A DNA stretch of 64,000 nucleotides from the NCBI GenBank assembly GCA_025993015.1, contig DAJPFV010000001.1:2294001-2358000 (forward strand), read 5' to 3'. Positions 9,775 through 18,704 of the stretch are shown piece after piece. Under the pieces are notes generated by a model that made no database searches, was not told where the DNA came from, and saw only the letters and a list, made by a program, of their open reading frames with translations. The translations under genes and the position numbers were made by a program. This DNA is from Coriobacteriaceae bacterium. GTDB lineage: Bacteria > Actinomycetota > Coriobacteriia > Coriobacteriales > Coriobacteriaceae. Numbering within the stretch: position 1 is the first letter of the stretch; every line of letters starts with the position of its first letter.

Positions 9775-11517
9775 ATGCATACGATGTCGCAAAGCGAACG
9801 AACTCAACTGATTCCCGATCCGCAGCAGCCGAGCAGGCACACCGGCGGCGTTCAGTCGCCGCGTCCTATCGCGCCGAGCCACGGTCAGCAGCGTGGTGCG
9901 GCAAACGCTTCCCAACGCCCGAACCAACAGCGACAGCAGCGTCAACAACGTCAGCAGCGCCAGGCAAACGGCAATGCGCCCAAGCAGCCCCCCACGCACG
10001 CTCGAGGCGATCGCGGCCCCGCGCGCAAACCCGCCGAGAACAATAAGTCGGGCAAAAAGACGACGCTCTTTGTCATCCTGGGTCTAATCGTCATTGTCTA
10101 TATCGTAGGCGTCGTAGCGTTTTCGCAGGTAGCCTACCCCAACACCACCATTGCCGGCGTCGACGTCTCCTTCTCCAACGCTTCGTCTGCCGCCACCAAG
10201 GTCAACTCGGCATGGAAGCACTATAAGCTCACCGTGACAGGCGATGACTTTAGCTGGACCTATCAGCCCGAGTCCGATGAGCCCATCGTCGACGGCGAAG
10301 CTGCCGCAAAAGAAATCATCAGCCACAACGAAGCCTTTATTTGGCCGGTCCGCCTTGTGGAATCCTTAAGCGGCAAGACCAAAACAACCGCTACCTCCAA
10401 CGAAGTCGATCTTGATCAAGACGTCGACCTGTCCATGCTCTCCGACGCCTTTGACCAAAAGAAGTTTGAGGAGGACCTGGGCGCCGCTATCGACGAGTTT
10501 AACGAGGGCCGTTCGGGCACGTTCGAGGCCAATAGCTCCTATGACGAGCAGGCCGGCAAGTTTACCGTCGAGAAGGCGCGCTCCAACGAGAAAATCAACC
10601 GCGAGCATGTCATTAAGTATGCCGAGCTCGAGCTTGCCTCGCTGGCCGAGTCCGTAGATCTTTCCAAGCTCGGCAACGATGCCTATGAGCCGCTCAATGG
10701 AACGCTGACCGATGATCAGATTCAGGCCGCATGCGATGCCGCCAACAACTTCCTGGGCGTCAACGTGACCCTCAAGCTCAACGGCGAGGATGCCGGCAAG
10801 GTTGATGGCAGCTCCGTATTGCAGTGGATCAGCTTTGCCGATCCCGCCAACCCAACGCTCGATACGTCGCAGATCAGCAACTGGGCAGCCGAACTCGCCA
10901 ACGGCTTTAATACCGTGGGCTCCACTCGCTGGTGGACGCGCGCCGATGGCAAGCAGTGCGCCGTCGAAGGCGGCGACTTTGGTTGGTCCATCGACAGCAG
11001 CTCGCTCGCCAAGCAGGTCGAGGACGCCATTAACAACAAGCAGACCGGCGAAATCGAGATCAAGTACTCCCAGAAGGCCGACACCTTTACCGCAAAGGGA
11101 GAGCCCGACTGGAAGGCGTATATCGACGTCGACTTGTCCGAACAGCACGCGCGCTACTATGACGAGAGCGGAAATATCGTTTGGGAGGCAAACTTTATCT
11201 CGGGCAAGCCGGGCGAGGACGCCACGCCCGAGGGCGTCTGGCAGATCAACAGCAACGACGGCGGCAGCACCCTGATCGGAGCCAAGGACCCCAAGACCGG
11301 TAAGCCCAAATACGAGAGCCCGGTGAGCTACTGGATGCCTTTTGAGGGCAACATGATCGGCTTCCACGATGCCACCTGGCAAAACGACAAGAGCTTCGAT
11401 AATGCCGAGTCGTACAAGTGGTGCGGCAGCCACGGTTGCATCAACCTGCGCCTGGCAGACGCCAAGGCACTTCACGACTGCATCAAAGTCGGCCTGTGCG
11501 TGGTTGTCCACTCGTAG
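9775..11517 (+). CDS. Membrane-anchored L,D-transpeptidase (YkuD domain)
   Basis: 580 aa. Predicted to make 3-3 cross-links in peptidoglycan or attach wall proteins, outside the membrane. Residues 1-95 are a basic Gln/Arg/Pro-rich cytoplasmic tail with a QRQQRQQRQQRQ tract; 96-116 form one transmembrane helix; two VanW/PG-binding-type repeats follow (about 125-440); the YkuD catalytic domain is C-terminal with the SHGCINLR motif (His553, Cys555 nucleophile). The start is either ATG 9775 or ATG 9784; GAAGG is closer to the first. The next operon begins 132 bases downstream with its own -10-like TATACT. Confidence 0.9.
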   Translation: MHTMSQSERTQLIPDPQQPSRHTGGVQSPRPIAPSHGQQRGAANASQRPNQQRQQRQQRQQRQANGNAPKQPPTHARGDRGPARKPAENNKSGKKTTLFVILGLIVIVYIVGVVAFSQVAYPNTTIAGVDVSFSNASSAATKVNSAWKHYKLTVTGDDFSWTYQPESDEPIVDGEAAAKEIISHNEAFIWPVRLVESLSGKTKTTATSNEVDLDQDVDLSMLSDAFDQKKFEEDLGAAIDEFNEGRSGTFEANSSYDEQAGKFTVEKARSNEKINREHVIKYAELELASLAESVDLSKLGNDAYEPLNGTLTDDQIQAACDAANNFLGVNVTLKLNGEDAGKVDGSSVLQWISFADPANPTLDTSQISNWAAELANGFNTVGSTRWWTRADGKQCAVEGGDFGWSIDSSSLAKQVEDAINNKQTGEIEIKYSQKADTFTAKGEPDWKAYIDVDLSEQHARYYDESGNIVWEANFISGKPGEDATPEGVWQINSNDGGSTLIGAKDPKTGKPKYESPVSYWMPFEGNMIGFHDATWQNDKSFDNAESYKWCGSHGCINLRLADAKALHDCIKVGLCVVVHS

Positions 11518-11649
11518 TGCAACGCGCACATTCCTACAACATGGAGCTGCTGCGACCAATCTAACAGTTCCGAAAGAAACCGTCCCATGCGCCCGCCCCA
11601 ACCGGTGGGCGCATATACTTATCGAGGTACTTTCTATAAAGGAGACGCT

Positions 11650-13086
11650 ATGCCGAATGTCCCCACGACCACCCCGGGCCCGGATGATACCGAGCACACG
11701 CCCGAAGATGTCACCGAAACGATTCCTCTGATTACAAACGTACATGCCGATAAGCAGAGCGGACGCGCGAACGATGCGACCGAGATTTCCGATGAAGAGG
11801 CATATGCCAAGCTCAAGGCAAAACGTGCCGAACGTCGACGCAAAAAGCTCATCCGACGCGGTATTGCCGCCGGCGTCGTGGGTACCATCGCACTCATTGC
11901 CATTGTCGCAACCCTGGTTATCAATGCTCAGCCACAGGGCGCTAGTGGGCCTGTGACCGACATGGTGACCGAGGGTCCGTTTACCACAACGGTCGAGGCG
12001 AAAGGCCAGCTCAAACCCATTTCGTCCTCAGTGGTCTCCCCTTCTGTCGACGGCACGGTCGATTCGATCAACGTGCAGGCAGGCCAATCCGTCAACGAGG
12101 GCGACGTGCTTATGACCATTAAAAATGACGAGCTCGATCGCAACGTTGCCGAGGCGCAGCGTGCAGTTGCTGCCGCTCAAGAAGACCTCGCCAACGCGCA
12201 GAAAGCCGCAGCTGCCGCACAGGCCACCCCAACGACGGACGTCGATGGAGCTTCCGCAGCGGCTGGCGTCTCCGACGCATCAACGGACACGAACGCCGTA
12301 TCGGCCGCGCAGCGCAGCCTCGCTTCGGCCCAGGCAAACCTCGATCAGGCGAACGCCAAGGCAGGCAGCCGTACGGTCACGGCCCCGAGCTCGGGCAGCA
12401 TCGTGGAGCTCAACGCCAAGGTGGGCGCCACGGTAACAGGCGGCATGATCATGGGCGAAAGCGATACGAGCGGCGGCAAGCAGTGCATGCAGATCGCCGA
12501 CCTGTCCAAGATGAAGGTGACCGTGCAGGTGGGCGAAAAGGACATCGCAAAGATCGCCGTTGGACAGAGCGCCAACGTCACGTATCCCGCATTTCCCGAT
12601 ATCGTGAGCCAGGGCACCGTCACGGCTATCGCGTCGGTGGCAAACTCCGACGCCGCCAACGGTGGCGGCGGCAGCGTAACCTTTAACGTCGACATTCTCA
12701 TCGAGGCGCCCGACGCGCGCCTGAAGCCGGGCATGACGGCCGAGGTATCGGTGGTGACTGAGCAGCTCGACGACGTGGTGATGGTGCCGACGATGGCGCT
12801 CATGACCGAAGACGGCGAACACTATTACGTCAACGTGGCGACTGATGACGAGGGCAAGCAAACCCGTCGCGTGAAGGTGACCGTCGTGACGCAAAACGAC
12901 AACGAAGCCGTAGTCGGCAAGACACAGGTCAAGCGCGACGACCAGGGCAACGAGATCAACCCCAACGTGCCGGTTACCAAGCTGCGCGATGGCGACACCC
13001 TCGTCATGGACACCGGAGCGGACGCAACGGCTGACGGCGGCTACGGCGCGGATTCGGGCAGTATGTCTGCCGACGAGGGCATGTAA
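11650..13086 (+). CDS. MacA-like periplasmic adaptor (membrane fusion) protein of an ABC efflux system
   Basis: 478 aa, started at ATG 11650 (AAAGGAG just upstream) rather than the longer frame from 11587. A charged N-terminal tail (1-70), one membrane anchor (71-92), then a barrel-sandwich/lipoyl region, an Ala/Gln-rich helical hairpin (about 165-260, coiled-coil-like) and a beta-barrel typical of HlyD/MacA adaptors. It probably bridges the MacB-like permease to the cell surface. The stop codon shares a base with the start of the ATPase gene (TAATG), so the three genes form one operon. Substrate unknown: peptides, lipids or antibiotics are all possible. Confidence 0.88.
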   Translation: MPNVPTTTPGPDDTEHTPEDVTETIPLITNVHADKQSGRANDATEISDEEAYAKLKAKRAERRRKKLIRRGIAAGVVGTIALIAIVATLVINAQPQGASGPVTDMVTEGPFTTTVEAKGQLKPISSSVVSPSVDGTVDSINVQAGQSVNEGDVLMTIKNDELDRNVAEAQRAVAAAQEDLANAQKAAAAAQATPTTDVDGASAAAGVSDASTDTNAVSAAQRSLASAQANLDQANAKAGSRTVTAPSSGSIVELNAKVGATVTGGMIMGESDTSGGKQCMQIADLSKMKVTVQVGEKDIAKIAVGQSANVTYPAFPDIVSQGTVTAIASVANSDAANGGGGSVTFNVDILIEAPDARLKPGMTAEVSVVTEQLDDVVMVPTMALMTEDGEHYYVNVATDDEGKQTRRVKVTVVTQNDNEAVVGKTQVKRDDQGNEINPNVPVTKLRDGDTLVMDTGADATADGGYGADSGSMSADEGM

Positions 13087-13859
13087 TGCGTCCCGTTATC
13101 GACATCCGCAACGTGCACCGCATCTTTGAGAGCGAGGCGGGGTGCGTCCACATCCTGCATAACGTGAGCCTGGCGGTAGATCCCGGCGAGTTCGTCGCCA
13201 TTACCGGCCCTTCGGGCTCGGGCAAATCAACGCTCATGAACATCCTAGGCTGCCTGGATAAGCCGACGGCGGGCGACTACTACCTGCAAGGGCTCAACGT
13301 TGCCGAGCTCGACGATGACGAGCTCACCGAAGTTCGCGCCCTGAGCATTGGCTTTGTCTTTCAGAGCTTCAACCTGCTGCCGCGCCTGTCGGTTATCGAA
13401 AACGTCATGCTGCCGCTGGCCTACACCAATGTGCCCCGTAGCCAGCGCGAAATGCGCGCCGTGCACGCGCTGCAGGCCGTCACGCTGCCGGTCGACCACT
13501 GGGACCACCGCATATCCGAGCTCTCGGGCGGCCAGATGCAGCGTGTCGCCATCGCACGCGCCCTCGTCAATGACCCGCCCATCATTCTGGCCGACGAGCC
13601 GACGGGAAACCTTGACTCCGCCACCGGAGCGCTTGTAATGGAGACCTTCCATAGACTTCAGGAGCGCGGCAAAACCATCGTTCTTATCACACACGACCCC
13701 GGCATCGCCGCCGAAGCCGACCGTGCCGTGACCATCCGCGACGGTCGCATTCACGACGGCGCGTATATTCCACATGCACCGCGGACCCTGCGCAGCGCCG
13801 TAGATAGCCTGCCCATGATTTCCGCCTCCGCTAACCCGCCGAAAGGAGTGATGGGATGA
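13086..13859 (+). CDS. ABC transporter ATP-binding protein, MacB/LolD type
   Basis: 257 aa. Walker A GPSGSGKST at residues 41-49, Q-loop VFQSFNLLPR near 91, signature LSGGQMQRVAIARAL from 146, Walker B IILADEPTGNLD from 166 and the switch His in ITHDPG are all intact. The TGNLD after Walker B is characteristic of the MacB/LolD (mechanotransmission) family. It overlaps the adaptor by one base and the permease by four (ATGA). It powers the MacB-like permease rather than a classical importer. Confidence 0.94.
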   Translation: MRPVIDIRNVHRIFESEAGCVHILHNVSLAVDPGEFVAITGPSGSGKSTLMNILGCLDKPTAGDYYLQGLNVAELDDDELTEVRALSIGFVFQSFNLLPRLSVIENVMLPLAYTNVPRSQREMRAVHALQAVTLPVDHWDHRISELSGGQMQRVAIARALVNDPPIILADEPTGNLDSATGALVMETFHRLQERGKTIVLITHDPGIAAEADRAVTIRDGRIHDGAYIPHAPRTLRSAVDSLPMISASANPPKGVMG

Positions 13860-15070
13860 GCGCCCGCGATCTCATCCAGGAAGCCCTTCACTCGCTCGAG
13901 GCCAACAAGGGGCGCAGCCTGCTCACCATCCTGGGCATTGTCATCGGCATCGCCTCGGTTATCGCCATGACTTCGCTCATCGGCGGCATCCAAAACAGCC
14001 TGGTCAACAGCCTGGGCCTCAACGCAGCTCGTATGGTTCAGATCTATTCGTCCCAAGAACTCACCGATTCTGACGTTCAGAAGCTTCAAAAACTAGTGCC
14101 GCAGATAGAGCAGATCGGAATAGTCGACAGCGCGTACACCGAGTACAAGACCGGCGATAAAAGCTATACCGTCATGGCACAAGGTGTCGATAGCGACATG
14201 CTCGACGCCGTGGGGGCCAGCAAGCTCGTTGCGGGGCACACCTATTCCCAGGCCGAGTCCCAATCAGGCTCGCGCGTGGCGCTCATCAGCCGCAACGGCG
14301 CCGATCAGCTTTACGGCAACGAACAGGACGCGGTAGGCAAGACTATTGAGGTCTCCAACGGCGAGGTACAGATTGTCGGCGTTATCGACGGCGGCAGCGA
14401 CTCCATGGGCTCGCTCACGCTGTATATGCCACGCGAAACCATCTCTGGGCTGTTTAGCGACGAGAATCCTTCATTCCCCAGCGTGACGGCACTTGCCGCC
14501 GAGGGCACGGACATGGATGAGCTTTGTAAGACCATCGAGTCCAAGGTGCGCGCGATGAAGGGCATCGAGGAGGAGGATGAGTACGACAGTGTATCAGCAA
14601 CATCCATGAAAAGCGCCATCGATACACTCAACTCCTTTATGGGCGCGTTCTCGCTCATCATGGGCTCTGTCGCCAGCATCTCGCTGCTTGTCGGCGGTAT
14701 CGGCATTATGAATATGATGCTCACCAACGTAACGGAGCGCATCCGCGAGATCGGCATCCGCCGTGCTCTGGGCGCCAGTCGTCGCGATATCACCGCGCAG
14801 TTTTTGGCCGAGTCTTCGGCGCTGTGCGTCACCGGCGGACTGTTGGGTGTCCTGATTGGCTATCTGCTGGCCTGGGCTCTTGCGATGTTTGCCTCCGGAT
14901 CCGGGATTCTTGGCGAGCTAGGTGCCAGCGGGCAAATCAAACCGAGCTTTTCAATCGCCACGGTATTGCTGGCCTTCGCCGTCTCCGTCGGCATCGGCGT
15001 AATCTTTGGCTTCTACCCCGCTCGCCGCGCGGCAAAGCTCGACCCGGTGGAGTGCCTACGCTACCAGTAA
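13856..15070 (+). CDS. ABC transporter permease, MacB/FtsX family
   Basis: 404 aa. One N-terminal transmembrane helix (about 20-40), a long extracellular MacB-core domain (about 45-265), then three transmembrane helices near the C-terminus with the conserved cytoplasmic stretch ERIREIGIRRALGASRRDI. This is the MacB/FtsX topology (1+3 helices). It completes the adaptor-ATPase-permease tripartite operon and overlaps the ATPase gene by four bases. A long inverted repeat that could end the transcript begins 13 bases after the stop. Confidence 0.92.
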   Translation: MSARDLIQEALHSLEANKGRSLLTILGIVIGIASVIAMTSLIGGIQNSLVNSLGLNAARMVQIYSSQELTDSDVQKLQKLVPQIEQIGIVDSAYTEYKTGDKSYTVMAQGVDSDMLDAVGASKLVAGHTYSQAESQSGSRVALISRNGADQLYGNEQDAVGKTIEVSNGEVQIVGVIDGGSDSMGSLTLYMPRETISGLFSDENPSFPSVTALAAEGTDMDELCKTIESKVRAMKGIEEEDEYDSVSATSMKSAIDTLNSFMGAFSLIMGSVASISLLVGGIGIMNMMLTNVTERIREIGIRRALGASRRDITAQFLAESSALCVTGGLLGVLIGYLLAWALAMFASGSGILGELGASGQIKPSFSIATVLLAFAVSVGIGVIFGFYPARRAAKLDPVECLRYQ

Positions 15071-15082
15071 GCCACCACCAAC

Positions 15083-15150
15083 AAGTTGCGGTGAATTAGG
15101 GACTGAATATGCTATCTAGTAGCAAAACAGACACTATTTCACCGCAACTT
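15083..15150. repeat. Inverted repeat (family C), copy 1
   Basis: Imperfect arms 15083-15105 and 15128-15150 (AAGTTGCGGTGAA...AGGGACTG type). The same arm sequence appears, better conserved, at 48306-48378, which makes this a dispersed family. It sits between the MacAB-like operon and the island's left IS remnant, and could end transcription from both sides. Confidence 0.75.
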
Positions 15151-15155
15151 ATTTA

Positions 15156-15262
15156 AGGGCTGCTTGCGCCAGTTCCGGGCGTCCTCCTCGAGCTATTGGC
15201 GGATGACGGTCTTGTACGGCTCGAGCTTGCTCGGGGCGCTCCTCCTCGCGGGCGGGAGGACG
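15156..15262 (-). pseudogene. Remnant of an IS21-family istA transposase
   Basis: The minus strand reads SAPSKLEPYKTVIRQ, stop, LEEDARNWRKQP. This matches the stretch just after the N-terminal helix-turn-helix of IstA (PYK..I..WLEED...RKQ), where the stop (TAG) stands in place of the expected Trp codon (TGG). Nothing else of the element remains; on the left it runs straight into the family C repeat. It marks the left edge of the cobalamin island. Identification is by remembered family pattern over about 27 residues. Confidence 0.6.
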
Positions 15263-15280
15263 CGCAGGCGCGGCGAGCGC

Positions 15281-16054
15281 CTAGCGCGCGAACTCCCGTA
15301 AGAGTGCGTCTTCCACTTCCCGAAGCGAAAGGCCCCCGTCTCCCTCGGCGGGACGGGTGACCACGATGCAGCGCGCTCCCACGTCGCGCGCGGCGGCAAG
15401 CTTCTCGGCCGTGCCGCCTACGGTTCCCGAGTCCTTGGTCACAAGCCACTGGGCTCCCACCTGCCGAAGCATCGCCTCGTTGAGCTCGCGGGTGAAGGGC
15501 CCCTGCATGCCGATGACGTGCGACGGCGAAAACCCCGCGTCGATGCACTTCGTTATAGCACCGGGCAGCGGGAGCACACGCACGAAGAAGCGCTCCGAGA
15601 AATCGGCGACGCGCGTATAGGGAGCAAGCTCCTTGCTCCCCGTCGTGAGAAGCGCGCGACCCGGGTTCTCGGAGAGAAAGCGCGCCGCGCAGGCGATCGA
15701 CGCGACCGACACGACGCCTTTGGGCAGCGCCTCGGCCGCACGCGCAAGGCGCAGACATCGTACACCCACGGCAAGCGAAGCGGCCCGGATGTTGCCGCTG
15801 GCGAGCGTAGCGAAGGGGTGCGTGGCGTCGACGACGATGCGCGCGCCGGAAAGCTCGCGCTCCATGTCGGCCTCGTCGAGCCTGCTCGCATGCACCTCGA
15901 TGCCCGGAAGCTCGCCCAAAAGCTCGCCTCCGTACTCGGTTGCCGCGTAGGCACGGGCGGGGATGCCCGCCCCGCTCGCCCATTCGCACAGAAGGCGGCC
16001 CTCGGTGGTGCCGGCGAAGATGCGCAGCGCCGGCGCAGATGCGGGCGCCGTCAC
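15281..16054 (-). CDS. cbiJ: Precorrin-6A / cobalt-precorrin-6A reductase
   Basis: 257 aa with GTG start at 16054, which overlaps the cbiC stop (GTGA); a longer frame to 16324 has no family similarity upstream of this point. It reduces the macrocycle of (cobalt-)precorrin-6A using a pyridine nucleotide. The N-terminal nucleotide-binding turn RIFAGTTEGRLL, VVDATHPFA near residue 73 and TKDSG near 200 are typical of CbiJ/CobK. It is the last gene of the seventeen-gene operon and ends about 20 bases before the IS21 remnant. Confidence 0.92.
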   Translation of the reverse strand: MTAPASAPALRIFAGTTEGRLLCEWASGAGIPARAYAATEYGGELLGELPGIEVHASRLDEADMERELSGARIVVDATHPFATLASGNIRAASLAVGVRCLRLARAAEALPKGVVSVASIACAARFLSENPGRALLTTGSKELAPYTRVADFSERFFVRVLPLPGAITKCIDAGFSPSHVIGMQGPFTRELNEAMLRQVGAQWLVTKDSGTVGGTAEKLAAARDVGARCIVVTRPAEGDGGLSLREVEDALLREFAR

Positions 16055-16692
16055 TTCGGGCCGCCTGGGCGCGTGATCTGGTAGAGCAGCGCGTTCATAA
16101 TGGCGGCCGCCACGGTCGAACCACCCTTGCGACCCCTCGCGACGATGGCCGGCGCGCGTCGCGCGAGTAGCTCCTCTTTCGCCTCGACCACGTTCACAAA
16201 CCCGACCGGCACCCCAACGACGAGCGCGGGCGCGATCTTCCCCTCGTCCATGAGCTCGGCGAGGCGCAGAAGTGCTGTGGGAGCGTTGCCGACGGCCACG
16301 ATGAGCGGACCCTCGATGCCGCAAGCTTTGTCCATGCTCGCAACGGCGCGAGTCGTGCCCGCGGCGCGCGCAGCCACGGCGACATCAGGGTCGGCCATGT
16401 AGCACACGGCCTTGCAGCCGAGCTTCGCGAGCGCAGGCTTGCTTATGCCTGCGAGCGCCATGTTCGTATCGGTGAGCACCGTGGCCCCTGCGCGCAGTGC
16501 GTCGAGCGCACAGTGCGCGGCGTCATGAGTGAAAACGAGGGAATCGGCGTACGAGAAGTCGGCAGTGGTGTGGATGACGCGCTTCACGACGGGTTCTTCG
16601 AGCGGCGGGAACGTGCGGCCGCCGAGCTCTTCGGTGATGATCTCGAAGCTGCGCCGCTCGATGTCGCCGGGCGCCATCTCCTTGGAATCCAT
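16051..16692 (-). CDS. cbiC: Precorrin-8X / cobalt-precorrin-8 methylmutase
   Basis: 213 aa. Moves the methyl group from C11 to C12 to give (hydrogeno- or cobyrinic acid). The catalytic histidine is His41 in RVIHTTADF; TDTNMALAGI and GCKAVCYMAD are conserved. The ATG at 16692 follows immediately on the cobA stop at 16693, and the gene ends with a 4-base overlap into cbiJ. Confidence 0.95.
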   Translation of the reverse strand: MDSKEMAPGDIERRSFEIITEELGGRTFPPLEEPVVKRVIHTTADFSYADSLVFTHDAAHCALDALRAGATVLTDTNMALAGISKPALAKLGCKAVCYMADPDVAVAARAAGTTRAVASMDKACGIEGPLIVAVGNAPTALLRLAELMDEGKIAPALVVGVPVGFVNVVEAKEELLARRAPAIVARGRKGGSTVAAAIMNALLYQITRPGGPK

Positions 16693-17208
16693 CTAGTACT
16701 CCACTCCTTCCCTTGCACATATCCCCTGCTCGTAGGGGTGTTTCTCGCACCGCATCTCGGTTATGTAGTCGGCCTTCTCCACGATCTTGCGGGAAGGCGC
16801 GCGCCCGGTGAGCGCTACTTCGACGCCGCGCGCGGACATATCGAGCGCGCGGTCCACGAGCGCCTCGTCGACAAGCCCCTTCGAAAGCGCATCGAGCGCC
16901 TCGTCGAGCACGAGCAGCCCCTCCTGCGCGCCCTCGAGCTCGGCAAGCGCGGAAGCGAGGTTCCCATCGTGCAGCTCGCACGTAGCGGCAAGTTCTTCCG
17001 ACGACATCGACCAGGTAAACTTGTCCGACACCTTCCCCGCGAACACGGGCACGCCGAAATGCTCGGCGAGCAGGCGCGCCTCCCCGCTTTCGCCGTCTTT
17101 CAGGAACTGCACGACGACGACGCGGCGGCCTGCGGCGAGCATGCGAAGGGCGAGGCCCATCGCCGCCGTGGTCTTGCCTTTGCCGTCGCCATGATACACG
17201 TGAATCAT
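16693..17208 (-). CDS. cobA: Cob(I)yrinic acid a,c-diamide adenosyltransferase (CobA/BtuR type)
   Basis: 171 aa. Adds the 5'-deoxyadenosyl upper ligand to reduced corrinoids. P-loop GDGKGKTT at residues 7-14, and the family stretches FLKDGESGE and VLDEALDAL are present. ATG 17208 is chosen because it overlaps the cbiP stop (ATGA) and GGAGG precedes it; the longer open frame to 17712 is antiparallel noise inside cbiP. The enzyme serves both de novo synthesis and salvage, so it would stay useful even if the early pathway were dead. Confidence 0.94.
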   Translation of the reverse strand: MIHVYHGDGKGKTTAAMGLALRMLAAGRRVVVVQFLKDGESGEARLLAEHFGVPVFAGKVSDKFTWSMSSEELAATCELHDGNLASALAELEGAQEGLLVLDEALDALSKGLVDEALVDRALDMSARGVEVALTGRAPSRKIVEKADYITEMRCEKHPYEQGICAREGVEY

Positions 17209-18704
17209 ACGCCCTCCTCGATAATGCGGTAGACATACTCCATGTCGAGCGCTCCGCGCACGACGTCGGCCAGGCGGTCGAACTCGCGCGCACGGTGATC
17301 GGCCGCGGACGCCGCGCCCGCAGCACCCACGACGCTCTCGGGCAGGCCGCGCATGCGCGCGAGCGAGCGCGCGAGGGCGAGCGCCACCCCCGGTTCGTCG
17401 AACAGGCCGTGGAGATAGGTTCCGAACACGTTTCCGCAGGCCGCGCCTTCTGGTTTGCCGCCAATCGTGCCCGCAGGGGCGCAGGAGACGGTCGTTTCGC
17501 CGTCGTGAATCTCGTACCCACGCGCCGTCATGCCGTTCCACACCGAGAACGCGCCTTGGGCGCCCGTGATGCGCAGCTCCGACTGGGCGAGGCGCTTTTC
17601 CTCCTTGAACACCGTACTTGCAGGGATGAGCCCGAGCCCGCGCGCGGTGCCAGCGCCTTCCCTGCCGTGCGGGTCCGAAAGCTCGTCTCCCAAAAGCTGG
17701 TAGCCTCCGCATATGCCGAGCACCGGCGTGCCCGCGCCCGAAAGCGCGCGTACACAGGCTCCGATGCCGCTAGCCGCAAGCCAGCGCGCGTCGTCGACCG
17801 TGGACTTCGAGCCGGGAAGCACCACCAGGTCGGGTCGGCCCAGATCGGTCGTCGAGGAAACGTAGCGCACGCCCATGCCGGGCACGCGCGAAAGCGGGTC
17901 GAAGTCGGTGAAGTTCGACAGATGCGGAAGGCGCACGACGGCGACGTCGATGACGCCGCGCGCCTCGCGGGCAGTTAGGCGCGGCGCGAGCGAGTCCTCG
18001 TCGTCCAGGTCGAGCGTAAGATACGGCACGACCCCCACGACGGGAACCCCGCACATTTTCTCGAGCGGAGCCAAACCCGGACGCAGGATTTCCACATCGC
18101 CGCGGAACTTGTTCACCATAAGCCCCCGCAAAAGCGCGCGGTCCTCGGGCGCAAGGAGCGCGACCGTGCCGTAGAGCTGGGCAAACACCCCGCCTGGGTC
18201 GATGTCGCCCGCGAGCAGCACGGGGGAGGACACGGCGCGCGCGAGCCCCATGTTGACGATGTCGTTTTCGGCAAGGTTGATTTCGACGGGACTGCCGGCG
18301 CCCTCGATGACGATGACGTCGTTTTCCTCCGCGAGCGAATCGAACGCCTCCAAAATCTGCGGCATGAGCGCCTTCTTTCGCGCGAAGTAGTCCCTCGCAG
18401 CGAAGGCTCCCTGCGCCTTGCCGGCCACGATGAGCTGGCTTCGGTGATCGCTTTCGGGCTTGAGCAGGATGGGGTTCATGCGCACGTCGGGCGCGATGCC
18501 GCACGCCTCGGCCTGCATGATCTGAGCGCGCCCCATCTCGAGCCCGTCGGCCGTGACACCGCTGTTGAGCGCCATGTTCTGGCTCTTGAAGGGAGCCACG
18601 CGCAGGCCGTCCTGCGAAAGCACACGGCACAGCCCCGCCGCAAGCAGGCTCTTCCCCGCGTTCGACATGGTGCCCTGGATCATGATGGGCTTCGCCCTAC
18701 CCAC
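17205..18704 (-). CDS. cbiP: Adenosylcobyric acid synthase (glutamine-hydrolysing)
   Basis: 499 aa from GTG 18704, which has AAGGAGG 9 bases upstream; an in-frame extension to 18851 is not supported. It amidates positions b, d, e and g of adenosyl-cobyrinic acid a,c-diamide with ATP and glutamine. An N-terminal dethiobiotin-synthetase-like domain starts with MIQGTMSNAGKS (residues 8-19), and the C-terminal triad glutaminase has its nucleophile in LGICGGYQLLG (Cys332). It overlaps cobD by eight bases and cobA by four. Confidence 0.95.
   Translation of the reverse strand: MGRAKPIMIQGTMSNAGKSLLAAGLCRVLSQDGLRVAPFKSQNMALNSGVTADGLEMGRAQIMQAEACGIAPDVRMNPILLKPESDHRSQLIVAGKAQGAFAARDYFARKKALMPQILEAFDSLAEENDVIVIEGAGSPVEINLAENDIVNMGLARAVSSPVLLAGDIDPGGVFAQLYGTVALLAPEDRALLRGLMVNKFRGDVEILRPGLAPLEKMCGVPVVGVVPYLTLDLDDEDSLAPRLTAREARGVIDVAVVRLPHLSNFTDFDPLSRVPGMGVRYVSSTTDLGRPDLVVLPGSKSTVDDARWLAASGIGACVRALSGAGTPVLGICGGYQLLGDELSDPHGREGAGTARGLGLIPASTVFKEEKRLAQSELRITGAQGAFSVWNGMTARGYEIHDGETTVSCAPAGTIGGKPEGAACGNVFGTYLHGLFDEPGVALALARSLARMRGLPESVVGAAGAASAADHRAREFDRLADVVRGALDMEYVYRIIEEGV

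Noticed and set aside
9775..11517. Sortase or VanW vancomycin-resistance protein
   Set aside because: The C-terminal SHGCINLR motif and downstream residues define a YkuD L,D-transpeptidase; VanW-like repeats are accessory.
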